Made by a program: the position numbers and the translations under genes
The notes under the pieces: model-generated
Told to the model about the DNA's origin: nothing
The model's database searches: none
What the model saw: the letters and a program-made list of their open reading frames with translations, nothing else
In this document: piece by piece, positions 1 to 8,208 of the stretch
Position numbering within the stretch: position 1 is the first letter of the stretch
How the letters are laid out: each line of letters starts with the position of its first letter
Source of the DNA: CAXTEJ01 sp964243295
Lineage (GTDB): Bacteria > Actinomycetota > Actinomycetes > Actinomycetales > Angustibacteraceae
DNA: 64,000 bases
Assembly (NCBI GenBank): GCA_964243295.1
Contig: CAXTEJ010000001.1
Span: 173,019 to 237,018, forward strand
Reading direction: 5' to 3'

Positions 1-485
1 CGCGTGACGACCGATCGCTGCGGGTGGCGCTCGGCCTCGTCGGGGGTGATGCGGCCCTCGTCGATCAGGCTCTGCACGAACGAGTGGTCGTGGGTGATGC
101 GCGTCAGGGTGCCGCCGCGCAGCAGGTAGCCACGCGAGTCGCCGATGTGGGCGAGGGCGAGCTTGCTGCCGTAGCGCATGAGCGCCGTCGTGGTCGTGCC
201 CATGCCGGCGAGCGCGGGGTCGGTGCCGGTGCGGCGGCGCAGCTCCTCGTTCGCCTCGCGCATCGTCGCCGCGAGCAGCTCGAGCGCGTCGCCGCCGTGC
301 GACTCGCCGTCCAGAGCGACCATGCGGCCGACCGTGATCGAGCTGGCGACATCGCCCCCGGCGTGACCACCCATGCCGTCGGCGATGACGAGCAGGTGCG
401 GACCGGCGTACCCGGAGTCCTGGTTGTTCGTGTAGCGGCCCAGCCCGATGTCGGAGCGGGCGGCGTAGCGCAGGGCGATCGCCAT
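1..485 (-). CDS. pstP: PP2C-family Ser/Thr protein phosphatase PstP, 5' part only
   Basis: The first 161 codons are present; the gene runs off the left edge. Translation from the ATG at 485 gives a PP2C N-terminus: a MAIALRYAARSDIG start, the metal-binding DGMGGHAGGD motif, GDSRGYLLR, and the DHSFV...HPQRSVVTR segment. In actinobacteria PstP removes phosphates from the Pkn kinases and their cell-wall substrates. Its start lies 4 bp after the fhaB stop, so the two are co-transcribed; rodA, pbpA and pknA/B would be expected beyond the edge (family knowledge, not visible here). Confidence 0.93.
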   Translation of the reverse strand, partial: MAIALRYAARSDIGLGRYTNNQDSGYAGPHLLVIADGMGGHAGGDVASSITVGRMVALDGESHGGDALELLAATMREANEELRRRTGTDPALAGMGTTTTALMRYGSKLALAHIGDSRGYLLRGGTLTRITHDHSFVQSLIDEGRITPDEAERHPQRSVVT

Positions 486-489
486 CCGC

Positions 490-963
490 CTACCTGCGCA
501 GCTCGAGGACGGTGGTCCCGATCTTCAGGCTCGACCCGACGGGCAGCTTCTGGGGACCGGTGACCCGCTGGCGGCCGGCGTAGGTGCCGTTGGTCGACCC
601 GAGGTCCTCGACGAACCACTCGCCGTCCTTGGGGAAGATCCGCGCGTGCCGGGAGCTGGCGTAGTCGTCGTCGAGCACGAGCGTCGACTCGGGGCTGCGG
701 CCGATGAGCACCGACTGCTGGCCGAGCGCGATGGTCGTGCCGCGCAGCGGGCCCTCGGTGACGACGACCTGCTGGGGCACGCGGCGGCTGGACGTCTTGG
801 CCGCGGGTGCCGGCGCGGCCGGACGCCGGCTGGTCGCGGCCGCGCGGGCCGTCACGCGGGTGCCGAACAGGTCGCCGCGGAGCACGGCGACGACGGAGAA
901 CACGAACACCCACAGGGCCGCGAGCAGGCCGAGGCGGACGACCGTGACGGTCAGCTCGCTCAT
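490..963 (-). CDS. fhaB: FHA-domain membrane protein FhaB (FipA)
   Basis: 157 residues. One membrane segment lies at about residues 8-28 (VVRLGLLAALWVFVF), followed by a basic, Ala-rich linker and a C-terminal FHA phosphothreonine-binding domain at about 70-157, with its conserved IGRSPES, SSRHARIF and DLGSTNGT elements. FhaB homologues bind phosphorylated partners of the PknA/PknB pathway at the division site and membrane. The ATG overlaps the fhaA stop by 4 bp (ATGA) and pstP follows after 4 bp, the classical fhaA-fhaB-pstP order. Confidence 0.95.
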   Translation of the reverse strand: MSELTVTVVRLGLLAALWVFVFSVVAVLRGDLFGTRVTARAAATSRRPAAPAPAAKTSSRRVPQQVVVTEGPLRGTTIALGQQSVLIGRSPESTLVLDDDYASSRHARIFPKDGEWFVEDLGSTNGTYAGRQRVTGPQKLPVGSSLKIGTTVLELRR

Positions 964-1727
964 CGCACTCCGCTGCGGAAGGTCGCGCGGGTGCGGCCCA
1001 GGGTCACCAGCGACCCGTCGACGAGCTCGAGGACGCCGGCGCGCTGCCCGTCGACGAAGGTGCCGTTGGTCGAGCCGAGGTCGCGCAGCGAGGCGACCAG
1101 GCGTGGCCCGTCGACCGTGACGCGCACCTCGGCGTGGCGACGCGAGACGCCCGGGTCGTCGAGCACGATGTCGGCGTCCTCACCGCGGCCGAGCACCGTG
1201 CTCGCGCCAAGCAGGGGGTAGGCGTGGCCGTCGATGTCGAGCCAGGGTCGCTGGGTGACGACCGGGGGCGGTGGGGGCGGTGGAGGAACGGGCCGCGACG
1301 CCTCAGGCTGCTCGTACGCCGGGGCCGGTCGCGGCTGGGCCACCGGCTCCCGCGAGCCCTTCACCGTGGCGCTGCGCACCCGGAAGATCCCGGTCTCCAG
1401 GTCGCCGGCCGCCTCGAAGTCGACCGTGACCGGCCCGACGAAGGTGTAGCGCTGCTGGTCGGCGTGCTCCTTGACGGTGGTGACGAGCTCGTCGCCGAGG
1501 GCGTCGGAGTACTCGGCGAGCCGCTCGTGGTCGGTCGGGCCGAGCTCGACGACGAACGCGTTGGGCACCAGCGTTCGACCCTTGCTGATCACCGCGGCCC
1601 GGTCGTCGCAGGCGCGCTTGAGGGCGCTCGCGATCTCGACCGGCTGCACCTCGGAGCGGAACGCCTTGGCGAAGACGCCGTTCACGGCGCGCTCGATGCC
1701 CTTCTCGAAGCGGTCCATCACTCCCAC
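960..1727 (-). CDS. fhaA: FHA-domain protein FhaA with N-terminal DUF3662
   Basis: 255 residues. The N-terminal DUF3662 domain (MGVMDRFEKGIERAV...EVQPVEIASALKRACDD) spans about residues 1-110. A proline-rich linker at about 130-155 includes a run of eight prolines, and a C-terminal FHA domain carries GRGEDADI, SRRHAEV and GSTNGTF. FhaA homologues bind the phosphorylated pseudokinase MviN and restrain peptidoglycan synthesis. The GTG at 1727 is chosen because a strong AAGGAGG sits 8 bases upstream; the in-frame GTG at 1736 overlaps that Shine-Dalgarno. First gene of the minus-strand signalling operon. Confidence 0.94.
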   Translation of the reverse strand: MGVMDRFEKGIERAVNGVFAKAFRSEVQPVEIASALKRACDDRAAVISKGRTLVPNAFVVELGPTDHERLAEYSDALGDELVTTVKEHADQQRYTFVGPVTVDFEAAGDLETGIFRVRSATVKGSREPVAQPRPAPAYEQPEASRPVPPPPPPPPVVTQRPWLDIDGHAYPLLGASTVLGRGEDADIVLDDPGVSRRHAEVRVTVDGPRLVASLRDLGSTNGTFVDGQRAGVLELVDGSLVTLGRTRATFRSGVR

Positions 1728-1817
1728 GTCGGGCACCTCCTTCGCGTCGTCGGCCGGTCGCCCACCGGATGGCGGGTCGACCGATCGTAACGGCCGAGGA
1801 GGGGGCTGCCTCGTGCG

Positions 1818-1826
1818 TGCTAATCT
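1818..1826 (+). promoter_or_regulatory. Possible extended -10 element for tRNA-Leu
   Basis: TGCTAATCT lies about 45 bases before the mature tRNA 5' end and has the TGN plus TA-T form of an extended -10 hexamer. No good -35 is visible. Assignment is by position only. Confidence 0.3.
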
Positions 1827-1870
1827 TCAGCCGGTTCACGGCGCCGCCTCGCACGGCCGCCGTGGGCTAT

Positions 1871-1953
1871 GCGCGAGTGGCGGAACGGCAGACGCGCTGG
1901 CTTCAGGTGCCAGTGTCCGAAAGGGCGTGGGGGTTCAAATCCCCCCTCGCGCA
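1871..1953 (+). tRNA. tRNA-Leu, anticodon CAG
   Basis: A full cloverleaf can be drawn. The acceptor stem GCGCGAG (1871-1877) pairs with CTCGCGC (1946-1952), with discriminator A at 1953. The anticodon arm is CTGGC-TTCAGGT-GCCAG, giving CAG at the centre of the loop. A long variable arm (GTCCGAAAGGGC) marks it as class II, and the T-arm is GGGGG-TTCAAAT-CCCCC. 83 nt; the CCA end is not encoded. A leucine tRNA next to fhaA is also the arrangement in mycobacteria (leuT), which supports both calls. Confidence 0.97.
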
Positions 1954-1966
1954 CACACTCCCAGCG

Positions 1967-1993
1967 GGCCTCGACCGTACGTCGGTCGGGGCC
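1967..1993 (+). terminator. Terminator-like hairpin after tRNA-Leu
   Basis: GGCCTCGACCG and CGGTCGGGGCC form an 11-bp stem (one G-U pair) around the 5-nt loop TACGT, starting 14 bases after the tRNA. There is no T-tract, as is common in high-GC actinobacteria. The next 200 bases, up to the permease gene, show no further feature. Confidence 0.6.
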
Positions 1994-2202
1994 TGCTGTG
2001 GTGTCGGGCTCCTCCCAGCTACCGCGCTCGGAGCGGGTCCTGCGGCGCGTCGCCGAGTGTGCGCCTACGGCTGCTTCAGTCGTCGCGAAGCAGCCTCTCG
2101 TGCACATTGGACGACCAGGTGGGCCGGGCGCGTCTCGGCCCGCGTCGGCTGGATGGGCGCTCACACGAGCCCCCCACGTGAGAGCGCTCCCATGCCCGGG
2201 CG

Positions 2203-5127
2203 ATGTCTGCCATGATCCTCACCCGGGCGCGTCATGAGGGGGTGGCAGGTGCCGAGCGAGCGGTGTGCCGCGCCGAGCAGCCCGCTGCGGCCGTGACCCC
2301 GCTGCTGCGCCGGGCCCCGCTGCGCGCCCTGCGGTCCGGCGGCTGGGGCGCGCTGACCGTGGCGGCGCTGATGCTGCTGTCGGCGGCTGCGGCGTCCGGG
2401 CCGGTGCTCGACGCGGTGACGGCGAACGCGGCGCTGCGCGACCAGCTGGCGGCCGTGCCGGGCGGGGCTCCGGCGTCCTCGGCCGCCGTCGTGCGCGTGG
2501 TGGGTGGGGCGGGCGCGCAGGGACGAGGCGTGCTCGCCACGGCGCTGGACGACGTCCCCGGCCTTGGCGAGGCCACGACCACGGCGAGCTCGATCGGCCG
2601 CGAGCAGATCGACCGGCAGATCCCCTTCACGCCCTACGTCTCCGCCGGCACCGGCGACGGCGAGCGCGCCCGGCTTTTCGGCGACGACCTGGTCGCGACC
2701 GACCCCGCGAAGGTCCTCGCTGTGACCTCGCGAGCCGCTGCCGCCTCGGCGCCGGCCGTGTGGCTGCCCGACCCGGTGGCCCGGCGCCTGGGTGTGACGG
2801 CGGGTCGTGTGGTCACGATCGGCGTCCGCCGCCGTGACGAGTCCAGTGCCGTGCGCGTCACAGTCGCGGGCACCTACGCCGTCCAGCGTGACGGCCGCAC
2901 GCCGACCGACCCGCTGGGCAGCACCCGGTGGGCGCTGCGCGGCTCGTCGGTGCCACCGGACTCCCAGCTCGGAACCCTTCGCGCCTTCCTGCTGGTCACC
3001 GACGTCACGACCGCCGGCACGCTGGCGCGCCAGACCGGCGACACCCTGCTGTTCGCCGTCGAGGCGCAGCCGTCGCCGGCCGTGCCGACCCTCGAGCAGG
3101 CGGACGCCACCGTGGCGGCGATCAGGCGGCTGCAGCAGCAGGTGCGCGACCCCGCGATCGTCGGCGACACCCCCGACCGGCTCCGGGCCCAGGTCGTCAC
3201 GGGCCTGCCCGGCCTGGTCGGCGACGCGTCCGCGGTCGCCGCCCGCACGGTCGCCTGGACGTCGACCCTGGCCGCGGCGGGGGTGGCGCTGGGTCTGCTC
3301 GCGGTGCTGGCGGCAGCCCTGCTGGGCACCGGACGCCGGCGCCGCGAGCTCGAGCTCACCGCAGCGCTGGGCATCCGACCGGCCACGACTGGCGCCCTGG
3401 CCGCCGCCGAGATGGTGCTTCCAGCGCTGCTCGGCGCCGTCCTCGGCACCGCGCTCGCGACGGTGGTCGTGCGGGTCGCCGGGCCGCCCGGCGCGCTGCC
3501 CGCGAGCGCGGTCCTGGACGGCGGGGTGCGAGCCGTGCTCGCCGCCGCGGTCGGCGTGCTGCTGGTCGCGATCTGGACGGCGCTGGCCGCTGCCCGGGCC
3601 GCGCGGCTGGTCGCGGCCGAGCGGCGCCCGCGGCCGTGGCCCTGGGAGGCCGGTCTCGCGCTCGTCGCCGTCACCGCCGCCGGGGCGCTGCTCACGCGAC
3701 CCGACGGCACCGGCCCGCCCGGCCCGGTCGACCTGCTCGTCCCGCTGCTCGTCATCACCGCGACCGCCGCGCTGGGCACCCGGCTGGTGCTCGCGCTGGC
3801 GCGCCGGCGTACTCCGCGACCGTGGGGCCGACATCCGGCGCTGACGCTCGCGGTGCGGCGGCTGGTCGCGGGCGGTGACGTGCTGGTGGTCACGGCCCTC
3901 GCGACCGGCCTCGGGCTGCTCGTCTACGCCGTCGCTGCGGCGGGGTCGCTGCGGCAGGTGGCCGACGACCGTGCCGACGTCCGGGCCGGTGCTGCCGCGA
4001 CCGCGGAGGTCGAGGTGTCGTGGCTGCTCGACCCCGGCGCCGCCCAGCTGCCGCAGAACCCGTCCGGCGAGGGCGCCGCGCTGCTCGGACAGCGGACGCT
4101 GCCGGTGCCGGGTACGCGTACGCCGCCGCTGCCCGCCGGCACCACGATCGTCTGGCGCGGGCGCACGACCGTGCCGCCCGAGTTCGGCAACGTCGACCTG
4201 CTCGTCGTCGACCCCGCCCGGTTCGACGCGGTCGCCCGGTGGGGCAGCGGTCCCGAACTGGCTGCGGCCCGAAGAGCGCTGCGGCAGCTCCGGACCGCCG
4301 ACCGCACCACCACCCAGCAGGTGCGGGACGCCGCCGAGGACGTCGTCATCCCGGTGATCGCCGTCGGCGACGTGCTGCAGCGGCGGGGCGACCGCGCGGC
4401 GTTCACCACCCTGCAGGGCGACATCCCGGTGCGCGTCCTCGACCGGGTCGACGCCTTCCCGGGCACGGGATCCATCGGCATGCTGGTCGTGCCGGCCGAC
4501 GCCCTCTTCTCCTACCTCGGTGAGGGCGACCCGCGCGTGCGCCCACCTGAGCGCAGCGGCCGCTTCAACCGGCTGCCGCCCGAGTTCTACCCCTCGCTCT
4601 GGTCGGCGACGGGCCCCGACGCCCTCACGGCGATCACCACGGCCGCCGACGTCGACCCCGGCGCCACGACCACCTACGCCCAGCTGTCGCAGCAGCCCGA
4701 TCTTGTCGCCGCGCGCCGCGCCGGTGGCCTGCTCGTGGCGCTGGGCCTGGTCGTCGCGGCCCTCGGGGTGGTGGGCCTCTCCCTCGCAGCCGACCGCGCG
4801 ACCCAGCGGGCGCTCGCTGCCGACGTCCTGCTCGAGCGGCTGGGGCTCGGACGACGGGGCACCCGCCGCGCCCGGACGCTGCAGCTGGCAGCGACCTGCC
4901 TGCTTGCCACGGGCCTCGCCGCGGTGGGCGTGGCGCTCGTGCGGCCGCTCGGCTCGCGGCTGCTCGACCCCGGCGGCGGTGAGTCGCCCGCGTTCGCGCT
5001 GCGGTTCGGCGTCGCGCCGGTGCTGGCCGCGGTCGTCACGCTGGTCGTCGCCCTGGCGCTGGGCGCTCTGGTGGCGGCTCGCCGGGCTGCGACCGCTCAC
5101 CCGTCGGAGGTGCTGCGCGATGAGTGA
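2203..5127 (+). CDS. Large FtsX-family ABC transporter permease
   Basis: 974 residues, very hydrophobic. A first membrane helix lies near residues 47-67, followed by an extracellular MacB-like domain. A cluster of helices around 345-500 includes TLAAAGVALGLLAVLAAALLG; a second extracellular domain follows, and the C-terminal FtsX helices lie at about 840-965. This is the double-FtsX layout of MacB/LolE-type exporters, which move lipids, lipoproteins or peptides using ATPases encoded beside them. The stop overlaps the next ATPase by 8 bp and a second ATPase follows, so one transporter is likely. The start is uncertain: ATG 2203 is the most upstream choice, and a later GTG is possible. Substrate unknown. 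Confidence 0.85.
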   Translation: MSAMILTRARHEGVAGAERAVCRAEQPAAAVTPLLRRAPLRALRSGGWGALTVAALMLLSAAAASGPVLDAVTANAALRDQLAAVPGGAPASSAAVVRVVGGAGAQGRGVLATALDDVPGLGEATTTASSIGREQIDRQIPFTPYVSAGTGDGERARLFGDDLVATDPAKVLAVTSRAAAASAPAVWLPDPVARRLGVTAGRVVTIGVRRRDESSAVRVTVAGTYAVQRDGRTPTDPLGSTRWALRGSSVPPDSQLGTLRAFLLVTDVTTAGTLARQTGDTLLFAVEAQPSPAVPTLEQADATVAAIRRLQQQVRDPAIVGDTPDRLRAQVVTGLPGLVGDASAVAARTVAWTSTLAAAGVALGLLAVLAAALLGTGRRRRELELTAALGIRPATTGALAAAEMVLPALLGAVLGTALATVVVRVAGPPGALPASAVLDGGVRAVLAAAVGVLLVAIWTALAAARAARLVAAERRPRPWPWEAGLALVAVTAAGALLTRPDGTGPPGPVDLLVPLLVITATAALGTRLVLALARRRTPRPWGRHPALTLAVRRLVAGGDVLVVTALATGLGLLVYAVAAAGSLRQVADDRADVRAGAAATAEVEVSWLLDPGAAQLPQNPSGEGAALLGQRTLPVPGTRTPPLPAGTTIVWRGRTTVPPEFGNVDLLVVDPARFDAVARWGSGPELAAARRALRQLRTADRTTTQQVRDAAEDVVIPVIAVGDVLQRRGDRAAFTTLQGDIPVRVLDRVDAFPGTGSIGMLVVPADALFSYLGEGDPRVRPPERSGRFNRLPPEFYPSLWSATGPDALTAITTAADVDPGATTTYAQLSQQPDLVAARRAGGLLVALGLVVAALGVVGLSLAADRATQRALAADVLLERLGLGRRGTRRARTLQLAATCLLATGLAAVGVALVRPLGSRLLDPGGGESPAFALRFGVAPVLAAVVTLVVALALGALVAARRAATAHPSEVLRDE

Positions 5128-5953
5128 GGTCGAGGCGGCCCGGTGCGCCCGCCTGGTGCGCATCTACGGCTCGGTGACCGGCGAGGTGCACGCCCTGCGG
5201 GGGGTCGACGCGACGTTCGCCGCGCGCACCGTCACCGCGGTCACGGGCCCGTCCGGCAGCGGGAAGTCGAGCCTGCTGCAGGTGCTCGCGCTGCGCGAGC
5301 GGCAGAGCGGCGGCGAGCTGTGGGTCGCCGGCCGCGACACCGGCCGGCTGTCGCGGACGACGCTGCGCACCCTGCGCCGCACCTCGGTCGCGTGGGTCGC
5401 GCAGCGACCGACCCACGGGCTCTTCGAGCACCTCACCGCGACCGAGCAGCTCGCCCAGGTGGCGGTGCTGCGGTCGGCCGACCGTGGCGAGGGTGCCGCG
5501 CTGCTGGAGCGGCTCGGGCTCGCCGGCCGCGAGCACGCGAGGGCGCGCGAGCTGTCCGGCGGCGAGCAGCAGCGCCTCGCCGTGGCGGCCGCCGTGCTCG
5601 GCCGGCCGGCACTGGTCGTCGCGGACGAGCCCACCGCCGAGCTGGACGACGCCACGTCGGCCCTCGTGCTCGCCGAGCTGCGCCGGTGCGCGGCCGAGGG
5701 CGCGGCCGTCGTCCTCGCGACGCACGACCGGCGGGCGGTCGCGGCGTCCGACCGGGTGCTCCACCTGACCCACGGCGTGCTGTCGACCCAGTCCGCCGCC
5801 GGCGGCCCGGCGACCGCGAGCATCGACTCGACCGGGCGGCTGCAGCTGAGCGCCGAGGCGCTGCGGCTGTTCCCCGACCGGCTCGCGCGGGTGGTCGTGG
5901 AGGCCGACGGGGTGCGGCTGCTCCCGCCCTCGGCGGGGGGCGACGGTGGCTGA
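5120..5953 (+). CDS. ABC transporter ATP-binding protein (LolD/MacB type)
   Basis: 277 residues from ATG 5120, inside the last codons of the permease. Walker A is GPSGSGKSS (about 42-50), the signature ELSGGEQQR, Walker B LVVADEPTAELDD and the switch histidine ATHDRR. The last 50 residues extend beyond the usual ATPase core. It is the energising subunit for the FtsX-like permease just upstream. The reading frame is open further upstream, but homology and the overlapping ATG set the start. Confidence 0.9.
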   Translation: MSEVEAARCARLVRIYGSVTGEVHALRGVDATFAARTVTAVTGPSGSGKSSLLQVLALRERQSGGELWVAGRDTGRLSRTTLRTLRRTSVAWVAQRPTHGLFEHLTATEQLAQVAVLRSADRGEGAALLERLGLAGREHARARELSGGEQQRLAVAAAVLGRPALVVADEPTAELDDATSALVLAELRRCAAEGAAVVLATHDRRAVAASDRVLHLTHGVLSTQSAAGGPATASIDSTGRLQLSAEALRLFPDRLARVVVEADGVRLLPPSAGGDGG

Positions 5954-6599
5954 CCTGCTGGTGGTCCACGACGTCACCCACGTCGTGGGCGCGACCCGCA
6001 CGACCGTCCTGCGCGGGGTGTCGCTGCGCGTGGACCCCGGCACGCTCGTCGCGCTCGCCGGCCGGTCGGGCTCGGGCAAGTCCTCGCTGTGCCACCTGGT
6101 CGCGGGGCTGGCGGAGCCGACGTCCGGCACGGTGCTGATCGACGGCACCCCGGCCCATCACGTGCGCGACTGGGCCACCGTCTCGCTGCTGCCGCAGCGC
6201 CTCGCGCTGGTCGAGGAGCTGACCGTCGCCGAGAACGTCCTCGCCCCGGCGGTGCTGCGCGGAGCACACGGACCGGACGAGCAGGCGCTCACCGACCGGC
6301 TGCTCGAGCGGCTCGACCTCGCGGCGCTCACCGACCGCCCCGTGACGCGCACCTCCCTCGGCGAGCAGCAGCGCACCGCCCTCGCCCGGGCCCTCGTGCT
6401 GGCCCCGCGCCTCGCCGTCCTCGACGAGCCCACCGGTCACCAGGACGACGACCACGTACGTGGCGTCCTCGCCGGCCTCGCCGTCGCCCGCGACCTCGGC
6501 TGCGCCGTGCTCGTCGCCACCCACGACGAGCGCGTCCTCGCCGTCGCCGACGTGGTCGTCACCATGAGCGACGGCCGCGTCGTCCCCCCCTCCCCGTGA
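5946..6599 (+). CDS. Second ABC transporter ATP-binding protein
   Basis: 217 residues from GTG 5946, overlapping the previous ATPase by 8 bp. Walker A is GRSGSGKSS, Walker B LAVLDEPTGH and the H-loop VATHDER. The signature is degenerate (SLGEQQR in place of LSGGQQR), which suggests it forms an asymmetric heterodimer with the intact ATPase before it. The stop codon TGA is the first part of a downstream repeat unit, so the repeat array begins exactly at the gene end. Confidence 0.9.
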   Translation: MADLLVVHDVTHVVGATRTTVLRGVSLRVDPGTLVALAGRSGSGKSSLCHLVAGLAEPTSGTVLIDGTPAHHVRDWATVSLLPQRLALVEELTVAENVLAPAVLRGAHGPDEQALTDRLLERLDLAALTDRPVTRTSLGEQQRTALARALVLAPRLAVLDEPTGHQDDDHVRGVLAGLAVARDLGCAVLVATHDERVLAVADVVVTMSDGRVVPPSP

Positions 6600-6745
6600 T
6601 CATGCGATCCCGGCCCACCGTCCCCGTGATCATGCAATTCCGGCCCACCGTCCCCGTGATCTTGCGATCCCGGCCCACCGTCCCCGTGATCTTGCGATCC
6701 CGGCCCACCCGCCTCGTGATCTTGCGTCAGCGGCCCGCTGGCCGG
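6596..6745 (+). repeat. Five tandem 30-bp repeats with TGATCATGCGAT core
   Basis: Units start at 6596, 6626, 6656, 6686 and 6716. Each opens with GTGATCATGCGATCCCGGCC or a variant (ATC to ATT, CAT to CTT), followed by CACCGTCCCC. Units 1-3 are nearly identical; 4 and 5 decay toward the end. The first unit supplies the stop codon of the upstream ATPase. The same core recurs at 7024 and five times at 10191-10390. There are no spacers, so it is not a CRISPR array. Confidence 0.9.
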
Positions 6746-7057
6746 TGACGGATCCAGCTGAGGACGCGTCCACAGGGCTCGTGCCCGGCGGCCGCCTTCT
6801 GTCGGTCGGCGGCGCCGGTCGCGTCCGGGTCGGGCGCCACAACGGCGGGCAGAAGTCACCGTGCGACGGGCCGGCAAGCACGGACATCGGCTTCCACCAA
6901 GACCTCTGCCAGCCGGTGTGGCCGCGACCGTGTCTGGATGGCGAAGCCGGGCCGGGTCACCGTGGTCGGTGGGACGACGGCCACGGTCGCGAGGGTGCGG
7001 GCGAGGTCGACGCGGCCCCCGTCGTGATCATGCGATTCAGGCACCTCCCGCGACGAC
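6746..7057. other. Stretch without a convincing gene
   Basis: Open frames here are short, mutually overlapping and resemble no family I recognise. One further copy of the dispersed core (GTGATCATGCGATTCAGG) lies at 7024-7041. Otherwise I see nothing. Confidence 0.5.
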
Positions 7058-7120
7058 CCTGGACTTTCCGCGTGCTGCAGCCCGAGGAAGGTCCAGGCTC
7101 ATCCACCTAACGTGATCAAC
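7058..7120 (-). repeat. Dispersed palindromic element, copy 1
   Basis: A 40-bp palindrome at 7058-7097 is centred on GCTGCAGC, with arms beginning CCTGGAC (17 of 20 positions pair). It is followed by the flank CCACCTAACGTGATCA. The same palindrome and flank occur in inverted orientation at 27089-27151. The self-complementarity would give a long hairpin in RNA. Function unknown; it may be a REP-like element or a terminator. Confidence 0.8.
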
Positions 7121-7153
7121 CGGGGCCGGGGTGGCCCCACCCACCCTTGCCCG

Positions 7154-7167
7154 ACCGAACGTTCGGT
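7154..7167. promoter_or_regulatory. PaaR-like operator palindrome
   Basis: ACCGAACGTTCGGT is a perfect 14-bp palindrome, 66 bases before an ATG with a GGGGAG ribosome site. It fits the core ACCGNNCGNNCGGT that I recall for PaaR, the TetR-family repressor of phenylacetate genes in corynebacteria; the outer bases of that consensus do not match. Because degraded paa genes follow, this is probably the old operator of that operon. Confidence 0.6.
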
Positions 7168-7233
7168 TCTAGGCTCGCTGGCCAGCTGCTGCGGGCCCCG
7201 CCGGGCGGCGACCGCGACGAGCCGGGGAGCGCC

Positions 7234-7450
7234 ATGACCACGCTGACCACGAGCGCGACCGACGCGCTCGTCGAGTGCCACCAGTCGCTGCTCGTCAGTG
7301 CGGTGCAGGCGGTGGCACCGCACCCCCGCGCGATCCTCGCCATCACTGTCGACACGGTGCGAGAGGTGTTGCGGGACAACGGTTTCGAACCTCAACTGGT
7401 CACCCTGCTGCCAGAGGCGCCCGGCGACCGGCTCGCCGCCGAGCTCGGCG
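7234..7450 (+). pseudogene. Unassigned 5' fragment of the degraded paa locus
   Basis: From the ATG at 7234 (ribosome site GGGGAG) about 70 codons read well (MTTLTTSATDALVE, then AVAPHPRAILAITVDTVREV and LLPEAPGDRLAAELG) before the frame runs into the paaD-like remnant in another frame. I do not recognise the family; it may be the joined stub of the first paa gene and a neighbour left by deletion. Confidence 0.35.
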
Positions 7451-7842
7451 GTCACCGACGACGGCACCGTCGAGGTCACCATCACGCCGACGTGCAGAGG
7501 CTGCTCCGCCATGGGACGCCATCGCGGACGACGTGCGCAAGCCGTTGCGACGCAGGGCTTCTCGCGGGTCGATGTGATGACCGTGCTGCGACCCGCGTGG
7601 ACCACCAACTGGATGAGCGAGGACGAGCGCCGCGGCTCGCCGTCTACGGCGTGGCGCCGCCCGGCCGCACGTCGCCACACACCAGTCGCCGCCGGGCCCG
7701 TCGCCCGCACGCTCTGCGTGCGGTGCCCGCAGTTCAGCTCCGCCGACACCGTGAGCTGTCGCGGTTCGGGTCGACGTCCCGCAAGTCGTTGTGGCAGTGC
7801 GCTTCTTGCCGGGGACCGTTCGATCTCTTCAATGACATCTGA
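7451..7842 (+). pseudogene. paaD: paaD remnant (phenylacetyl-CoA epoxidase maturation subunit), frameshifted
   Basis: PaaD is a MIP18/DUF59-family protein needed for the PaaABC(D)E epoxidase. Its conserved pieces appear in order but in changing frames: DDGTVEVTITPTCRGCSAM, DAIADDVRK, GFSRVDVMTVLRPAWTTNW, YGVAPPGRTSPHT, LCVRCPQFSSADT, and ELSRFGSTSRKSLWQC...GPFDLFNDI then stop. At least four frame changes (near 7515, 7550, 7630 and 7690-7755) break it. The second cysteine of the first C-terminal CxxC pair has become Phe (CPQF). The stop still overlaps the paaE start as in an intact operon. Confidence 0.8.
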
Positions 7843-8202
7843 GGTGCCTGCCGTCACGAGCGCGCGGGGTATCCACCCGCTGCGCGGCGCGGCCGTCGAG
7901 GCGCTCACCGACACTGCCGTCGTCATCACCTTCCACGTGCCGCCGTCACTGGTCGACGACTTCACCTACGCGCCAGCCCAGCACCTCACGGTGGCCGCTG
8001 AGATCGACGGACAACTGCTGCGCCGCAGCCACTCCGTCTCCTCGCCCCACCCGGCCCGTTCGGCAGCTGCCAGGTCATGGTGCGCCTCCACGGGCGCACG
8101 AGCACCGTCGCGATGCCCGACGAGGGTTCGGTCCTCGGTGCGACGCTCACCTGCCAGGCCGTGCCCACTGGCGACCGGCTCGTCGTCGACGTCGACGCCT
8201 GA
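7832..8202 (+). pseudogene. paaE: paaE remnant (phenylacetyl-CoA epoxidase reductase), internally deleted
   Basis: PaaE is an FAD/2Fe-2S reductase of roughly 350-390 residues. From the ATG at 7832 the N-terminus is clear (GIHPLRGAAVEALTD, FTYAPAQHLTV, LLRRSHSVSSP). After a frameshift near 8050 the next recognisable text is the start of the ferredoxin domain (VRLHGRTSTVAMPDEGSVLG) and then directly the C-terminal end (LTCQAVPTGDRLVVDVDA, stop). The NAD domain and the iron-sulphur cysteines are gone, so about two thirds of the gene has been deleted. Confidence 0.8.
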
Positions 8203-8208
8203 CCCGCG

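Noticed and set aside
2161..5163. A 1000-codon open frame on the minus strand opposite the FtsX permease
   Set aside because: It is antisense to a clear membrane protein, is rich in Arg/Gly/Gln with no domain, and is expected from the high GC third positions of the real gene.
6596..6745. Direct 30-bp repeats considered as a CRISPR array
   Set aside because: The units abut with no spacers, drift in sequence, and no cas genes are nearby.
6745..7110. A 121-codon frame after the repeat array
   Set aside because: No family, weak codon pattern, and it runs through dispersed repeats and the palindrome.
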